DNA of 64,000 nt from Gillisia mitskevichiae (GCF_003634585.1 NZ_RBLG01000001.1:310001-374000), one strand, 5' to 3'; positions 53,334 through 63,892 are shown, counted from the first letter of the stretch. The notes: a model not told the origin generated them from the sequence alone. Translations and numbers: made by a program.

Positions 53334-55130
53334 ATGAAGAACATTCGTAACTTTTGTATAATTGCCCATATAGATCACGGAAAGAGTACTCTTGCAGATA
53401 GATTGCTAGAGTTTACTGGATCTGTGACCGATCGTGAAAGTCAGGCTCAATTGCTTGACAGTATGGATCTAGAACGTGAACGTGGTATCACTATCAAGAG
53501 TCACGCGATCCAAATGAATTATACATATAAGGGTGAGGAATATGTTTTAAACCTTATAGACACTCCTGGACATGTGGATTTCTCTTATGAGGTTTCTCGA
53601 TCTATCGCAGCTTGCGAAGGTGCGTTACTAATTGTAGATGCCGCACAAAGTATCCAAGCCCAAACAATTTCAAATTTATATTTGGCTTTAGAAAACGACC
53701 TGGAAATAATCCCCGTTCTTAACAAAGTGGATCTTCCAAGCGCAAATGTGGATGTAGTAACTGATGATATCGTTGAATTATTAGGATGTGAGATAGAAGA
53801 TGTAATTCCTGCCAGTGCTAAAACTGGGATAGGTATAGAAGAAATTCTTTCAGCAATTATAGAGCGAATTCCACCACCAACAGGAAAAATAGATGCTCCA
53901 CTAAGGGCTCTGATCTTTGACTCTGTTTATAATCCTTTTAGAGGAGTAGAAACTTACTTTAGAGTTATAAATGGAAGTATTAAAAAAGGACAACATATAA
54001 AATTCGTTGCAACCGGAAAGGATTATTTTGCAGATGAAGTGGGTACTTTAAGATTGAAACAAGAACCAAAGAAAGAAATAAAAGCAGGGGATGTAGGTTA
54101 TTTAATTACTGGAATTAAAGAAGCTCGGGAAATTAAAGTAGGAGATACAATTACTGATGCAAAAAATCCAACTACTGAAGCTGTTGCAGGATTTGAAGAT
54201 GTAAAACCTATGGTTTTTGCTGGAATTTATCCTGTAGATACCGAAGATTATGAAGATTTGCGTTCTTCGATGGAAAAACTGCAATTAAACGATGCGTCCT
54301 TAGTATTTATTCCAGAAAGCTCTGCTGCTTTAGGTTTTGGGTTTAGATGTGGATTCTTAGGAATGCTTCACCTGGAAATTATTCAAGAAAGACTAGAACG
54401 AGAGTTCGATATGACAGTTATAACAACTGTTCCTAACGTTTCTTATCATGCTTTTACTCATAAAAACCCGGATACAAAGATCTTAGTAAACAATCCTACA
54501 GATCTTCCAGATCCATCAAGTTTAAATAGGGTAGAAGAACCGTATATAAAAGCAAGCATCATTACAAAATCTGACTTTGTTGGATCTGTAATGTCTTTAT
54601 GTATTGAAAAAAGAGGGCAGATCACCAATCAAAATTATCTTACTCCAGAAAGAGTAGAATTAACCTTTGATATGCCTTTAGCAGAGATCGTTTTTGATTT
54701 CTATGATAGATTAAAAACTGTTTCTAAAGGGTATGCATCCTTCGATTATTCTCCAATAGGAATGAGAGCATCTAAACTTGTTAAAGTAGATGTTTTACTT
54801 AATGGAAGTATTGTAGATGCACTTTCCGCCTTATTACACGCAGATAATGCTTATGATATTGGTAAGAAAATGTGTGAAAAGCTAAGAGAATTAATACCAA
54901 GACAACAATTTGATATTCCAATACAAGCAGCTATTGGTGCTAAGATCATTTCAAGAGAAACGGTTAAGGCTTTAAGAAAAGATGTTACCGCAAAATGTTA
55001 TGGTGGGGATATTTCACGTAAACGTAAGTTACTTGAAAAGCAGAAAAAAGGTAAAAAACGTATGAGATTAGTAGGAAATGTAGAGATTCCGCAAGAAGCC
55101 TTTATGGCCGTTCTTAAACTTAACGATTAG
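53334..55130 (+). CDS. lepA: translation elongation factor 4 (LepA)
   Basis: A ribosomal GTPase linked to 30S biogenesis and tuning of elongation. The 598-residue protein has the G1 loop [10 protein letters not shown] (about 10-19), the G2 region [15 protein letters not shown]3 [13 protein letters not shown]4 NKVDLPSA and the [13 protein letters not shown]5 segment. The EF4-specific C-terminal domain is present, with [40 protein letters not shown] and the basic tail [17 protein letters not shown]. It appears monocistronic, ending at a long bidirectional terminator. Confidence 0.98.
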   Translation: MKNIRNFCIIAHIDHGKSTLADRLLEFTGSVTDRESQAQLLDSMDLERERGITIKSHAIQMNYTYKGEEYVLNLIDTPGHVDFSYEVSRSIAACEGALLIVDAAQSIQAQTISNLYLALENDLEIIPVLNKVDLPSANVDVVTDDIVELLGCEIEDVIPASAKTGIGIEEILSAIIERIPPPTGKIDAPLRALIFDSVYNPFRGVETYFRVINGSIKKGQHIKFVATGKDYFADEVGTLRLKQEPKKEIKAGDVGYLITGIKEAREIKVGDTITDAKNPTTEAVAGFEDVKPMVFAGIYPVDTEDYEDLRSSMEKLQLNDASLVFIPESSAALGFGFRCGFLGMLHLEIIQERLEREFDMTVITTVPNVSYHAFTHKNPDTKILVNNPTDLPDPSSLNRVEEPYIKASIITKSDFVGSVMSLCIEKRGQITNQNYLTPERVELTFDMPLAEIVFDFYDRLKTVSKGYASFDYSPIGMRASKLVKVDVLLNGSIVDALSALLHADNAYDIGKKMCEKLRELIPRQQFDIPIQAAIGAKIISRETVKALRKDVTAKCYGGDISRKRKLLEKQKKGKKRMRLVGNVEIPQEAFMAVLKLND

Positions 55131-55151
55131 GGAATTTATCTAATTATACAA

Positions 55152-55195
55152 AATCAAAAAGGTCCCAAACTATGTAGTTTGGGACCTTTTTGATT
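55152..55195. terminator. long perfect bidirectional terminator
   Basis: AATCAAAAAGGTCCCAAAC (55152-55170) and GTTTGGGACCTTTTTGATT (55177-55195) are exact 19-base complements with a six-base loop. It separates the convergent lepA and antiporter genes. Confidence 0.92.
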
Positions 55196-55218
55196 ATATA
55201 AATAATACTAGAAATCAC

Positions 55219-57081
55219 TTACTCTTCCGTGCGTTCTACATCCTCTTTTTTCTGTTCTTCCTTGTTTGGAATCTCCTTACCTAGATATACTAAAGCAAAA
55301 CCTTCCTTGATTTCTACTTCCTGGCTATGAGATGGGATTATCTTAAGATCTCCCGTATCGGACTTTACGAATAAGGGAACCATTTCAGATTCAGTCTTAG
55401 AGATCTCAATGATTCCTTCATAATGTTCTCTACTGTTTAAAACGATCTCATGAATTGTTGGATACCTTCTAGAAACCTCTGTAAGCTTAATAAAGTCGTC
55501 TGTATGAGAGAATAAACCTTGTTCCGGATTTCTCTCTGGATCGCTCATTTCATCTGTTGAGATCAGCCTAAAAGAGCCTTGTTCTCCAAATTGCTTCTGA
55601 AATTTATCTATCGCAGTTCTATTAATATCACTGTTACCAGTAATTGCCATTAAATAGCCGATATCACTTAATTCTATATTATTTAAAAGATCATCTGAAT
55701 ATACACTTCCTTCCAAGGCTTCAATTCCTAAAGCCTTAGCCTTTCTAATGTTTGAAAAGTTGTTATCTACTAATACCACATGTCTATTATTATCCTTCAG
55801 GTATTTGGCTATTATTCTGGAAACTGAAGATGCTCCAATAATTAAGATCCCTTCAGAATTTTTTATAAATACTCCAACCAGTTTTGCGAATAATCTCGCA
55901 GTAGTAGCATTTAGTAATACAGAACATAGTACGATCATGAAGACCAAAGGAGTAATATATTCTGCCCCTTCAACTCCTTCACTAGCCAGTTTTAATCCGA
56001 ATAAGGAAGCAATACCTGCAGCAACGATCCCTCTTGGACCAACCCAACTAATAAAAGCTATTTCATTAACCTTTAAGCCGGCTCCAATAGAGCTTAAGAT
56101 CACTCCTAAAGGACGAATTACTAGAACTACAGCTCCAAATAACATTAACGCTTTAAAATTGTAAACCAATAATAGGTCTTCGATTTCCATATTTGCTGCG
56201 AGTAATATGAAAAGAATGGATATAAGCAGTACGCTCAATGATTCTTTGAAATAAAGCAGCTCCTTAAGATTGGGTAATTTGGTATTTCCCATCACCATTC
56301 CCATAACCACTACTGCCAATAATCCGCTTTCGTGTGCAAACATGTCCGACAACACAAACACTCCTAAAACAGTAGCAAGCGTAAACACATTAAGTAGGTA
56401 ATGTGGGATTACATCTTTCTTTATTGCAAACGCTAAAACATGAGCAAATGTAAATCCGAAAGTAAATCCGAAGAGAACGATCTTCCCAAATTCTATAAGT
56501 GCCGTTTGGGTGAAATCTGCACCACTTTCTACTCGAATAAATTCATAAACCAATACAGCCACTAAAGCTCCAATTGGATCTATTAAAATACCCTCCCATT
56601 TTAAAATGGAAGAAACATGCTTTTTAAGGGGTATATTTCTAAGAATAGGAGTTATTACTGTAGGTCCTGTGACAATTATTAAAGAGGAGAAAAGGAAGGA
56701 AATCTCCCATGAGAAATCATAAATAAAGTGGGCAGCTAAACCTGCACCAAAAAAAGTAACTACAACTCCTACACTAATTAGCTTTAATATCACTGGTCCC
56801 ACGTTACCAATCTCACTTTTTCTAAGAGTAAGTCCCCCTTCAAATAGAATAATTGCAATGGCAAGAGAAACAAAATAGAACAAACTTTCTCCAGGAAATA
56901 AACCTTCTTCCCCATTCCAAATAGGTTCTAACCATTTGGTACCATCCTCAGAAATCAATGTAGAGATAGGTCCTACAAAAAGACCAATTAAAATAAGTGG
57001 AAGAATAGCTGGTATTTTTAATTTCCAGGCCATCCATTGAGCCAATATTCCTAATATTATTAAACCTGCAAGTTCTAGCAT
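55219..57081 (-). CDS. cation:proton antiporter (CPA1-type) with C-terminal RCK/TrkA domains
   Basis: A 620-residue inner-membrane antiporter. The first about 390 residues hold 12 or so helices with the exchanger segments IIVTGPTVITPILRNIPLKK and WEGILIDPIGALVAVLVYEF, where the Asp in IDPIGA is the usual ion-binding position. A cytoplasmic Rossmann-type TrkA-N domain follows (about 405-520: ILIIGASSVSRIIAKYL, HVVLVDNNFSNIRKA, ALEGSVYSDDLL), then a TrkA-C-like domain (about 545-600) and an acidic tail. Such regulatory domains bind NAD or cyclic nucleotides. Exchange of sodium or potassium for protons is expected; the ion cannot be read. Confidence 0.88.
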   Translation of the reverse strand: MLELAGLIILGILAQWMAWKLKIPAILPLILIGLFVGPISTLISEDGTKWLEPIWNGEEGLFPGESLFYFVSLAIAIILFEGGLTLRKSEIGNVGPVILKLISVGVVVTFFGAGLAAHFIYDFSWEISFLFSSLIIVTGPTVITPILRNIPLKKHVSSILKWEGILIDPIGALVAVLVYEFIRVESGADFTQTALIEFGKIVLFGFTFGFTFAHVLAFAIKKDVIPHYLLNVFTLATVLGVFVLSDMFAHESGLLAVVVMGMVMGNTKLPNLKELLYFKESLSVLLISILFILLAANMEIEDLLLVYNFKALMLFGAVVLVIRPLGVILSSIGAGLKVNEIAFISWVGPRGIVAAGIASLFGLKLASEGVEGAEYITPLVFMIVLCSVLLNATTARLFAKLVGVFIKNSEGILIIGASSVSRIIAKYLKDNNRHVVLVDNNFSNIRKAKALGIEALEGSVYSDDLLNNIELSDIGYLMAITGNSDINRTAIDKFQKQFGEQGSFRLISTDEMSDPERNPEQGLFSHTDDFIKLTEVSRRYPTIHEIVLNSREHYEGIIEISKTESEMVPLFVKSDTGDLKIIPSHSQEVEIKEGFALVYLGKEIPNKEEQKKEDVERTEE

Positions 57082-57381
57082 TAAAAAAATATTTTTTTGA
57101 AGACGGCACTTGCCATCCTTGTTTTATTCAAAATTTAGTGTTTCCAACGCCCGAAAAAATGAAAATTGGTAGGGCTTTAATTTTAATTTAAAGTAAAATA
57201 GAATTAAAAATGCAAAAATAGGATGTTTCTGTTAATTAAATACAGAAGAATTTATCCTAGATAAAAGTTTTGCTTTATAATTATACGAATCCTCAATGTT
57301 TTGTTAAAAAATTTAAATTCTGAAGTAGAGCCATAAAGTAAGTATAGCGGTTTTAGTACTTTGCAACTCAAATACCGAGTT
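57082..57381. other. divergent intergenic region between antiporter and MBL genes
   Basis: Three hundred AT-rich bases without a supported gene. Leftward TATTTTTG (complement of 57213-57220) fits TAnnTTTG but is far from the antiporter ATG. Rightward TAGTACTTTG just before 57365 is only a near match, about 18 bases before the MBL-fold gene. Confidence 0.35.
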
Positions 57382-58245
57382 ATGAAATTATATCCAATAG
57401 AAGCAGGAAATTTTAAATTAGATGGAGGTGCCATGTTTGGCGTAGTTCCCAAATCTTTATGGAATAAAACCAATCCCGCAGATAATAACAATATGATTGA
57501 TATTGCTGCTCGCTGTTTATTAATTGAAGAAGGGGATAAACTTATCCTTATAGACACGGGCATGGGAGATAAACAAAGTGAAAAATTCTTTGGTTACTAT
57601 TATCAATGGGGAGATCATTCTATAGACAAATCATTAAAACAGCACGGGTTTCATAGAGACGATATTACCGATGTTTTTATGACTCATCTACATTTTGATC
57701 ATTGTGGTGGAAGCGTGCAATGGAATAAAGATAGAACCGGATATGAACCTGCCTTTAAAAATGCACGGTTTTGGAGTAATAAGGATCATTGGTTATGGGC
57801 AACTCAGCCCAATGCTAGGGAAAAAGCTTCATTTTTAAAAGAGAACATCATCCCCATGGAACAAAGCGGAAGGCTTCATTTCCTTGAAAAAGAGGCTAAT
57901 AAAACTTTTACAATTTCAGAAGAACTAGGCTTTGGTGTGTTTTTTGCAGATGGACATACAGATAAACAAATGATCCCACATATCTCATATCAAGGAAAGA
58001 CTTTAGTTTTTATGGCAGATTTACTGCCAACAGCTGGACATATTCCTTTACCATTTGTAATGGGTTATGATACCAGACCTCTACTAACTCTTAACGAAAA
58101 AGAACTTTTTCTGAATAAGGCTGCAGATGAGGAACTTTATCTTTTTCTAGAACATGATGCTCACAATGAGATCATTACCCTAAAACATACCGAAAAAGGT
58201 GTGCGACTAAATAAAACATTCACTTTTAAAGAACTATTTAACTAA
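57382..58245 (+). CDS. MBL-fold metallo-hydrolase
   Basis: A 287-residue metallo-beta-lactamase-fold enzyme. The ATG at 57382 is chosen over a TTG seven codons upstream because conserved sequence begins MKLYPIEAGNFKLDGGAMFG. Metal ligands are seen in MTHLHFDHCGG (HxHxDH, about 104-111), in the FADGHTDKQMIPH segment and in the late histidine of FLEHDAHNEI. It resembles lactonase or small-ester hydrolases such as the AiiA-like group; the substrate is not known. There is no signal peptide. The S8 protease starts eight bases later, so they are probably co-transcribed. Confidence 0.85.
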   Translation: MKLYPIEAGNFKLDGGAMFGVVPKSLWNKTNPADNNNMIDIAARCLLIEEGDKLILIDTGMGDKQSEKFFGYYYQWGDHSIDKSLKQHGFHRDDITDVFMTHLHFDHCGGSVQWNKDRTGYEPAFKNARFWSNKDHWLWATQPNAREKASFLKENIIPMEQSGRLHFLEKEANKTFTISEELGFGVFFADGHTDKQMIPHISYQGKTLVFMADLLPTAGHIPLPFVMGYDTRPLLTLNEKELFLNKAADEELYLFLEHDAHNEIITLKHTEKGVRLNKTFTFKELFN

Positions 58246-58253
58246 AATCAAAT

Positions 58254-59930
58254 ATGAAAATACCCTTTTTTAAACCCTTATTTATTGCAGGAATTGCATT
58301 AACATTCTCTGCTTGTGGTACAACAAATCCAGTTCTGGTCTCTACACCAATAGAGAATATAGATGAGATTCCTTTAAAAGTAACACCCCTAACAGATATT
58401 CAATTAAAAAACTGGGGACAATATGATCTGGTAACAGATACCATCCCAGGAATGAGTATAAACAAGGCATATAACCAGATCATTAAAAATAAATCTGGAA
58501 ATCAAGTGATCGTGGCTGTTGTGGATAGCGGAGTAGATATTGCTCATGAAGATTTAAAAAGCGTTGTTTGGATCAATAAAGGAGAAGTAGCCAATAATGG
58601 AAAGGATGATGATAACAATGGTTATATAGATGATGTGAACGGATGGAATTTTCTTGGAGATGCCGTAAAGGAAAATCTAGAATATACCCGTATTTATAAA
58701 CGATTAAAGTCTAAATACGATGGTAAACCTGCAAGCTCAATAAGCTCTGGTGATAAAGCAGGGTATGATGTGTATGTTAGCGCGAAAGCTGAATATGAAA
58801 AAGAATATAATGAGACGGTTCAAAATAAGAATCAGTACGATCAAATAAAGCAACAACTTACAACTGCTCATAAAGCAGTTTCCGCTAAACTTGGAAAAGA
58901 GGATTATACCAAGAAAGAACTAGCTGCAATGACTGCGGATACTCCAGAAATGCAACAGTATAAAGCAATGTTAGGTCAAATTCAGAATAATGTAGATGAA
59001 AACATTCCCACTGCATTAACTCAATTAAATGATGCGATAGAATATTTTGGAAATAGATTAGAAACTCACTTCAATCTAAATCTTGATGGTAGAGCAATCG
59101 TAGGAGACGATCCTTACGATATTAAAGACAATAAATATGGAAATAATAAAGTGTCTGGACCAACAAAAGATAAAGAAGATGTAAAACACGGGACTCATGT
59201 TGCCGGAATTATCGCTGCAAAAAGAGATAACAACATCGGAATAGATGGAGTAGCAAATAATGTGAAAATAATGGTAGTGCGCGCTGTGCCAGATGGAGAT
59301 GAATATGATAAAGACATTGCCTTAGGAATTCGTTATGCAGTAGATAATGGTGCAAAAGTTATTAATACCAGTTTTGGTAAATACTTTTCTCCAAATCCTG
59401 AATTTGTGATAGACGCCTTAAAATATGCCGCTTCTAAAGATGTTTTAATTGTAAATGCAGCTGGAAACGAAGGGTTGGATCTAGACACTAAAATGGTATA
59501 TCCAAACGATCAAACTCCACAAAATTCAACTGAAATTGTTGATAACGTATTAACCGTGGGAGCTTTAAATTATGAGTATGGTTCTGGTTTAGTTGCAGGT
59601 TTTTCTAACTTCGGAAAAACGAATGTAGATGTTTTTGCTCCTGGAACTAAGATCTGGTCTACAACTCCAAATAATACTTACGAATTTTTACAAGGAACTT
59701 CTATGGCAGCACCTGCAGTAGCTGGAGTAGCTGCAATTATCCGTTCTCAGTATCCAAAATTAACCGCTGCCCAGGTTAAGAACATTATAATGAACAGTGG
59801 TGTGTCTACAAAAGCATCGGTTGTGGTTAGTGAAAATACTATGAACAAAAAGTTTACAGAACTTTCTGTTTCTGGGAAGATGGTAAATTTATATAATGCG
59901 CTTATTTTAGCAGAAAGAGAATCTAAATAA
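58254..59930 (+). CDS. subtilisin-like S8 serine protease with large helical insertion, lipoprotein
   Basis: A 558-residue lipoprotein protease (signal ending LTFSAC, cysteine at about 21). The triad is complete: Asp in AVVDSGVDIAHED (D91), His in KHGTHVAGIIA (H312) and Ser in GTSMAAPAVAG (S483). About 220 residues separate Asp and His, against about 32 in subtilisin. The extra segment (about 130-285) is lysine/glutamate/glutamine-rich and helical, with EYEKEYNETVQNKNQYDQIK and AMLGQIQNNVDENIPTALTQ. There is no separate propeptide domain, and sequence after the serine region is short. It lies between the MBL and M1 peptidase genes on one transcript. The substrate is unknown. Confidence 0.92.
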   Translation: MKIPFFKPLFIAGIALTFSACGTTNPVLVSTPIENIDEIPLKVTPLTDIQLKNWGQYDLVTDTIPGMSINKAYNQIIKNKSGNQVIVAVVDSGVDIAHEDLKSVVWINKGEVANNGKDDDNNGYIDDVNGWNFLGDAVKENLEYTRIYKRLKSKYDGKPASSISSGDKAGYDVYVSAKAEYEKEYNETVQNKNQYDQIKQQLTTAHKAVSAKLGKEDYTKKELAAMTADTPEMQQYKAMLGQIQNNVDENIPTALTQLNDAIEYFGNRLETHFNLNLDGRAIVGDDPYDIKDNKYGNNKVSGPTKDKEDVKHGTHVAGIIAAKRDNNIGIDGVANNVKIMVVRAVPDGDEYDKDIALGIRYAVDNGAKVINTSFGKYFSPNPEFVIDALKYAASKDVLIVNAAGNEGLDLDTKMVYPNDQTPQNSTEIVDNVLTVGALNYEYGSGLVAGFSNFGKTNVDVFAPGTKIWSTTPNNTYEFLQGTSMAAPAVAGVAAIIRSQYPKLTAAQVKNIIMNSGVSTKASVVVSENTMNKKFTELSVSGKMVNLYNALILAERESK

Positions 59931-59936
59931 CAAATT

Positions 59937-61787
59937 ATGAAGAGAATATTTTTAGTAATAACAATTTTTACAAGCATTTGGGCACAAGCTCAAAACAGCA
60001 CTTCTTATTGGCAACAAAATGTTGACTATAAGATGGAAGTGGATATGAATGTAAAGAATTACCAATATACCGGAAAGCAAGAATTGGTATATACCAACAA
60101 TTCTCCAGATACTTTAAATCGTGTGTTTTATCATTTATTCTTTAATGCTTTTCAGCCGGGAAGCGAAATGGATGTTAGATCAAGAACCATTAAAGATCCA
60201 GATAGCAGAGTTGGGGACCGAATCTCTAAATTAACCGAAGCAGAACAAGGATATTTAAAAGTGAATTCCTTAACCCAAGATGGAGCTAATCTTTCTTTTG
60301 AAGAGGTTGGAACTGTATTAGAAGTGGAACTTAGTAAACCACTTTTACCTGGGAAGAAAGCAACTTTTAAAATGGATTTTAAAGGACAAGTGCCTCAGCA
60401 AATTAGAAGATCTGGTAGAAATAATGCAGAAGGAGTTGCGCTTTCTATGACGCAATGGTATCCTAAAATGGCAGAATATGATTTCCAAGGTTGGCATGCA
60501 GATCCTTATATAGGTCGTGAATTTCACGGAGTTTGGGGAGATTTTGATGTAAAAATTTCTATAGACAAGAAATTTGTGATTGGTGGTACTGGATACTTGC
60601 AAAACCCACAAGAAATTGGATATGGTTATGAAGCAGAAGGAACTAAAGTAAAACAAGCAAAAGGGGAAAAGCTAACTTGGCATTTTGTAGCACCAATGGT
60701 ACACGATTTCGCTTGGGCTGCAGATCCAGAATTTGTTCATGATAAAAGAACCGCTGCAGATGGAACTGTTTTGCACTTCTTTTACAAAAACACTCCTGAG
60801 ATTAAAGAAAACTGGAAGAATCTTCAGCCTAAAACTGAAGAATTATTGATGTTTTTCAACGAACATATCGGGGCTTATCCATGGGAGCAGTATTCTGTGA
60901 TCCAAGGTGGAGATGGTGGAATGGAATATGCTATGGCTACCTTAATTACTGGAAAACGTAGCTTTGGAAGTTTAGTGGGAGTTACTGCACATGAAATGGC
61001 ACATGCTTGGTTTCAGCATTTAATGGCAACCAATGAAAGCGTGAATGAATGGATGGATGAAGGATTTACCTCTTACATTTCAACTTTAGCAGAAAATGAG
61101 ATAAGTGATTCTAAAAAAGAGAATGTTTTTGCTGGATCTTTTAGAGGATATGTTGGTTTGGCAAAATCTGGAGTAGAGCAACCACAAAGTACACATGCAG
61201 ATAGATATAATCTTAATGGTGCTTATGGAGCGGCAGCTTATACAAAAGGTTCTGTTTTCTTAGCTCAATTAGGTTATATAATTGGTCAAGAAAATCTTCA
61301 GAAAACCTTAAATAGATATTATGATGTTTGGAAATTTAAACATCCTACTCCAAATGATTTTATTAGAATTGCTGAAAAAGTTTCTGGAGCAGAACTAGAC
61401 TGGTATTTAATAGATTGGACACAAACTACAAATACAATAGATTATGCAGTTACTGGTCTTACTGAAGAAGGCGAAACTACAGATGTGAATCTTGAACGTA
61501 TAGGTTTAATGCCAATGCCATTAGATGTGAAGGTAACTTATACTGATGGAACCTCAGAAATGATATATATTCCATTACAAATGATGCGTTGGAATAAACC
61601 AGCTGAAGGAGAAATGGAAAGAACAGTTGCCAAAGACTGGGCTTGGGCATATCCAACTTATAAATTAAGTATAGCTAAGCCAAAAAGCACAATTTCTAAT
61701 GTGCAAATAGATCCTGCTGGGTTAATGGCAGATATCAATAGAGAGAATAATGAATTAAACAAAGCTGTTACAGTAGAAGTGGAGTAG
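59937..61787 (+). CDS. M1 family zinc aminopeptidase
   Basis: A 616-residue exported peptidase. The signal peptide MKRIFLVITIFTSIWAQAQ is followed by the beta-sandwich N-terminal domain with VKNYQYTGKQELVYTNNSPD. The catalytic domain has the substrate motif GGMEYAM (in place of GAMEN), zinc-binding HEMAHAW (352-358) and the third ligand in NEWMDEGF (about E375), then a helical C-terminal part with YTKGSVFLAQLGYIIG. It probably trims peptides in the periplasm alongside the S8 and S41 proteases. It is six bases after the S8 gene and ends at a terminator. Confidence 0.93.
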   Translation: MKRIFLVITIFTSIWAQAQNSTSYWQQNVDYKMEVDMNVKNYQYTGKQELVYTNNSPDTLNRVFYHLFFNAFQPGSEMDVRSRTIKDPDSRVGDRISKLTEAEQGYLKVNSLTQDGANLSFEEVGTVLEVELSKPLLPGKKATFKMDFKGQVPQQIRRSGRNNAEGVALSMTQWYPKMAEYDFQGWHADPYIGREFHGVWGDFDVKISIDKKFVIGGTGYLQNPQEIGYGYEAEGTKVKQAKGEKLTWHFVAPMVHDFAWAADPEFVHDKRTAADGTVLHFFYKNTPEIKENWKNLQPKTEELLMFFNEHIGAYPWEQYSVIQGGDGGMEYAMATLITGKRSFGSLVGVTAHEMAHAWFQHLMATNESVNEWMDEGFTSYISTLAENEISDSKKENVFAGSFRGYVGLAKSGVEQPQSTHADRYNLNGAYGAAAYTKGSVFLAQLGYIIGQENLQKTLNRYYDVWKFKHPTPNDFIRIAEKVSGAELDWYLIDWTQTTNTIDYAVTGLTEEGETTDVNLERIGLMPMPLDVKVTYTDGTSEMIYIPLQMMRWNKPAEGEMERTVAKDWAWAYPTYKLSIAKPKSTISNVQIDPAGLMADINRENNELNKAVTVEVE

Positions 61788-61822
61788 TTTTCCTAAACTA
61801 TTTTAAGCTTTGTATTCAAAAG

Positions 61823-61860
61823 AAAATCCGTTTTGGGAATTCCCAAAGCGGATTTTTTTA
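61823..61860 (+). terminator. intrinsic terminator after the M1 peptidase gene
   Basis: AAAATCCGTTTTGGGA (61823-61838) pairs with TCCCAAAGCGGATTTT (61841-61856) through one G-T wobble, with a very small loop and a following T-run. It lies 36 bases after the stop and 25 before rnpA. Confidence 0.88.
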
Positions 61861-61884
61861 ATTTAGCCAAATCAACTGGTAATA

Positions 61885-62277
61885 ATGAGTGAAACCTTTC
61901 CTGCATCAGAGAAACTGAAAAGCAAAATTTTAATAGATATCCTATTTACGGAAGGAAATTCCATTAAACAGTTTCCCATTAAACTACTCTACCATCCAAT
62001 TAAAAACCCAGATATCACCACTTGTAAAACTGGGGTTTCAGTTCCTAAAAGGAATTTTAAGAAAGCTGTGCATCGCAATTATTTGAAAAGGCTCATGCGT
62101 GAGGCTTTCAGGAAAAATAAGTATCTTGTAGAAAGCAACTTAAACCATAAATACGCGTTAATGTTCATATTTACAGCGCGTAAAAATTATGATATTCAAG
62201 AGATCTCAGATTGCATTATTCTGCTTTTGAAGAAATTAAAAGAAAAGGAATTGGCTCATGAAAAACAGGATCGTTAA
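61885..62277 (+). CDS. rnpA: ribonuclease P protein component
   Basis: Protein subunit of RNase P, which trims tRNA 5' leaders. The 130-residue basic protein has the conserved N-terminal LKSKILIDILFTEGNSIKQF, then GVSVPKRNFKKAVHRNYLKR and LMREAFRKNK, which contain the RNA-binding RNR-like motif, and a C-terminal helix rich in lysine. rpmH is not adjacent, as is common in Bacteroidota. The last 20 bases overlap the S41 gene in another frame, indicating translational coupling. Confidence 0.93.
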   Translation: MSETFPASEKLKSKILIDILFTEGNSIKQFPIKLLYHPIKNPDITTCKTGVSVPKRNFKKAVHRNYLKRLMREAFRKNKYLVESNLNHKYALMFIFTARKNYDIQEISDCIILLLKKLKEKELAHEKQDR

Positions 62278-63892
62278 AAGAATTTCAGTAGTATTTATTG
62301 CCGGTATCCTCTTTATTGGAGCTAGCTCATTTAGAACCGATTTTTTTGAAATAGCGAAACAATTAGAAATATTCACTACACTTTTTAAGGAACTTAATAT
62401 GAATTATGTAGATGAAACCAATCCTGCAGAGCTCATGGATACTGCTATTAAAGCAATGTTAGAAGATCTGGATCCTTATACCAATTACTATAACGAACAA
62501 GATGTAGAAGCTGCAAGAATGAACACTGCCGGAGAATATCAAGGAATTGGTGCTTCCGTAAGAATTCAGAAAAACAGCTTTGTGATTGTTGAAACATATA
62601 AAGATTTTCCTGCGGATAAAGCGGGTTTAAAGCCCGGAGACGAAATAACAGAGATTGGCGGACTCTCTGTAGCCGATTTTACAGATAATGCTTCAGATTT
62701 GCTTAATGGCGCTCCAAATTCACAAATATCACTTACTTATTTAAGACAAGGAAAAAAACTATCTACTACCTTAACTAGAGGCTTGGTTACTTTAAAAGCT
62801 GTTCCTTTTTATGAATTGTTACCTGATAATACGGGGTATATTGTATTGTCGAGATTCAATGAAAATGCCTCTTCAGAAACTATTAAAGCATTAAAAGATC
62901 TTGAGGCTAAAGGAGCAACAAAAATAATTTTAGATCTTCGTGGAAATCCTGGAGGCTTGCTTAGTGAAGCCATTAATGTTAGTAATATCTTTTTAGATAA
63001 AGGCCAATTAATAACCACTACTAAATCTGTAATAGAAAAGTACAACCGAGAGTATTTTACACAGAAAGAACCAATAAACACCAAGATTCCGTTGGTGGTC
63101 ATTATAAACGGGCGCAGTGCTTCAGCTAGTGAAATTGTTGCGGGTTCTATTCAAGATCTAGATAGAGGTGTTATCGTAGGTGCCAGAAGTTTTGGAAAAG
63201 GACTTGTACAACGCCCAAAGGAGTTAGCCTACGGCACTCAATTAAAACTCACTATTTCTAGGTATTACACACCAAGCGGTCGCTGCATTCAAGCCTTAAA
63301 TTATAGAGAGCGTGATAAAGATGGCAAAGCTATTCGTACTAAAATGGAGGATTATAACGAATTTAAAACCAAGAATGGAAGAAGCGTTTTTGATGGAGGA
63401 GGAGTACTACCAGACATCACTTTAGAAACTTCAGAATTTAGTGCAGTTACTAATGCGTTGCTAGCTAACAATGCTATTTTTGACTTTGCTACCCAATATT
63501 ATTATTCTCATAAGCTCGAAAGTCCACAAGCTTTTAAATTTACAGAGGAGGATTATAATTCCTTTAAAACATATTTAAATAAAAGCGATTTTAGCTATCA
63601 AACTAGAACTGAAAAAGATTTAGAAGAAGCACTTTTTACTGCAGAAGAAGAAGGCTTTAGTGCAGATATATTAGATAATTATAAACAGACTTTAGCTGAA
63701 ATTAAAATTGCTAAAAAAGCAGATCTAGATATTAAGAAAGCAGAGATCACTACTTTATTAACAGATGAAATTATTAAACGATATTTTTTTCAAGAAGGAT
63801 TATATCAGCATTACATTCTTGAAAATCCAGAAATAGCTGAAGCTCAAGAGATTTTAAATAATACAACAAGATACCAAGGAATATTAAAATAA
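62258..63892 (+). CDS. S41 C-terminal processing peptidase (CtpA type)
   Basis: A 544-residue exported protease that degrades or trims proteins from their C-terminal ends. The N-terminal helix KRISVVFIAGILFIGASSF is a signal or anchor. A helical region (ELNMNYVDETNPAELMDTAI, MLEDLDPYTNYYNEQD) precedes the PDZ domain (about 85-170: GIGASVRIQKNSFVIVET, AGLKPGDEITEIGG). The S41 domain has ILDLRGNPGGLLSEAI, the catalytic serine in NGRSASASEIVAG (about 290) and the lysine in GARSFGKGLVQ (about 315). A C-terminal helical extension to 544 is usual in Bacteroidota. The start overlaps rnpA by 20 bases, and the stop abuts the convergent GNAT gene. Confidence 0.94.
   Translation: MKNRIVKRISVVFIAGILFIGASSFRTDFFEIAKQLEIFTTLFKELNMNYVDETNPAELMDTAIKAMLEDLDPYTNYYNEQDVEAARMNTAGEYQGIGASVRIQKNSFVIVETYKDFPADKAGLKPGDEITEIGGLSVADFTDNASDLLNGAPNSQISLTYLRQGKKLSTTLTRGLVTLKAVPFYELLPDNTGYIVLSRFNENASSETIKALKDLEAKGATKIILDLRGNPGGLLSEAINVSNIFLDKGQLITTTKSVIEKYNREYFTQKEPINTKIPLVVIINGRSASASEIVAGSIQDLDRGVIVGARSFGKGLVQRPKELAYGTQLKLTISRYYTPSGRCIQALNYRERDKDGKAIRTKMEDYNEFKTKNGRSVFDGGGVLPDITLETSEFSAVTNALLANNAIFDFATQYYYSHKLESPQAFKFTEEDYNSFKTYLNKSDFSYQTRTEKDLEEALFTAEEEGFSADILDNYKQTLAEIKIAKKADLDIKKAEITTLLTDEIIKRYFFQEGLYQHYILENPEIAEAQEILNNTTRYQGILK

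Noticed and set aside
57361-57381. TTG start adding seven residues to the MBL-fold hydrolase
   Set aside because: Conserved sequence begins at the ATG at 57382.
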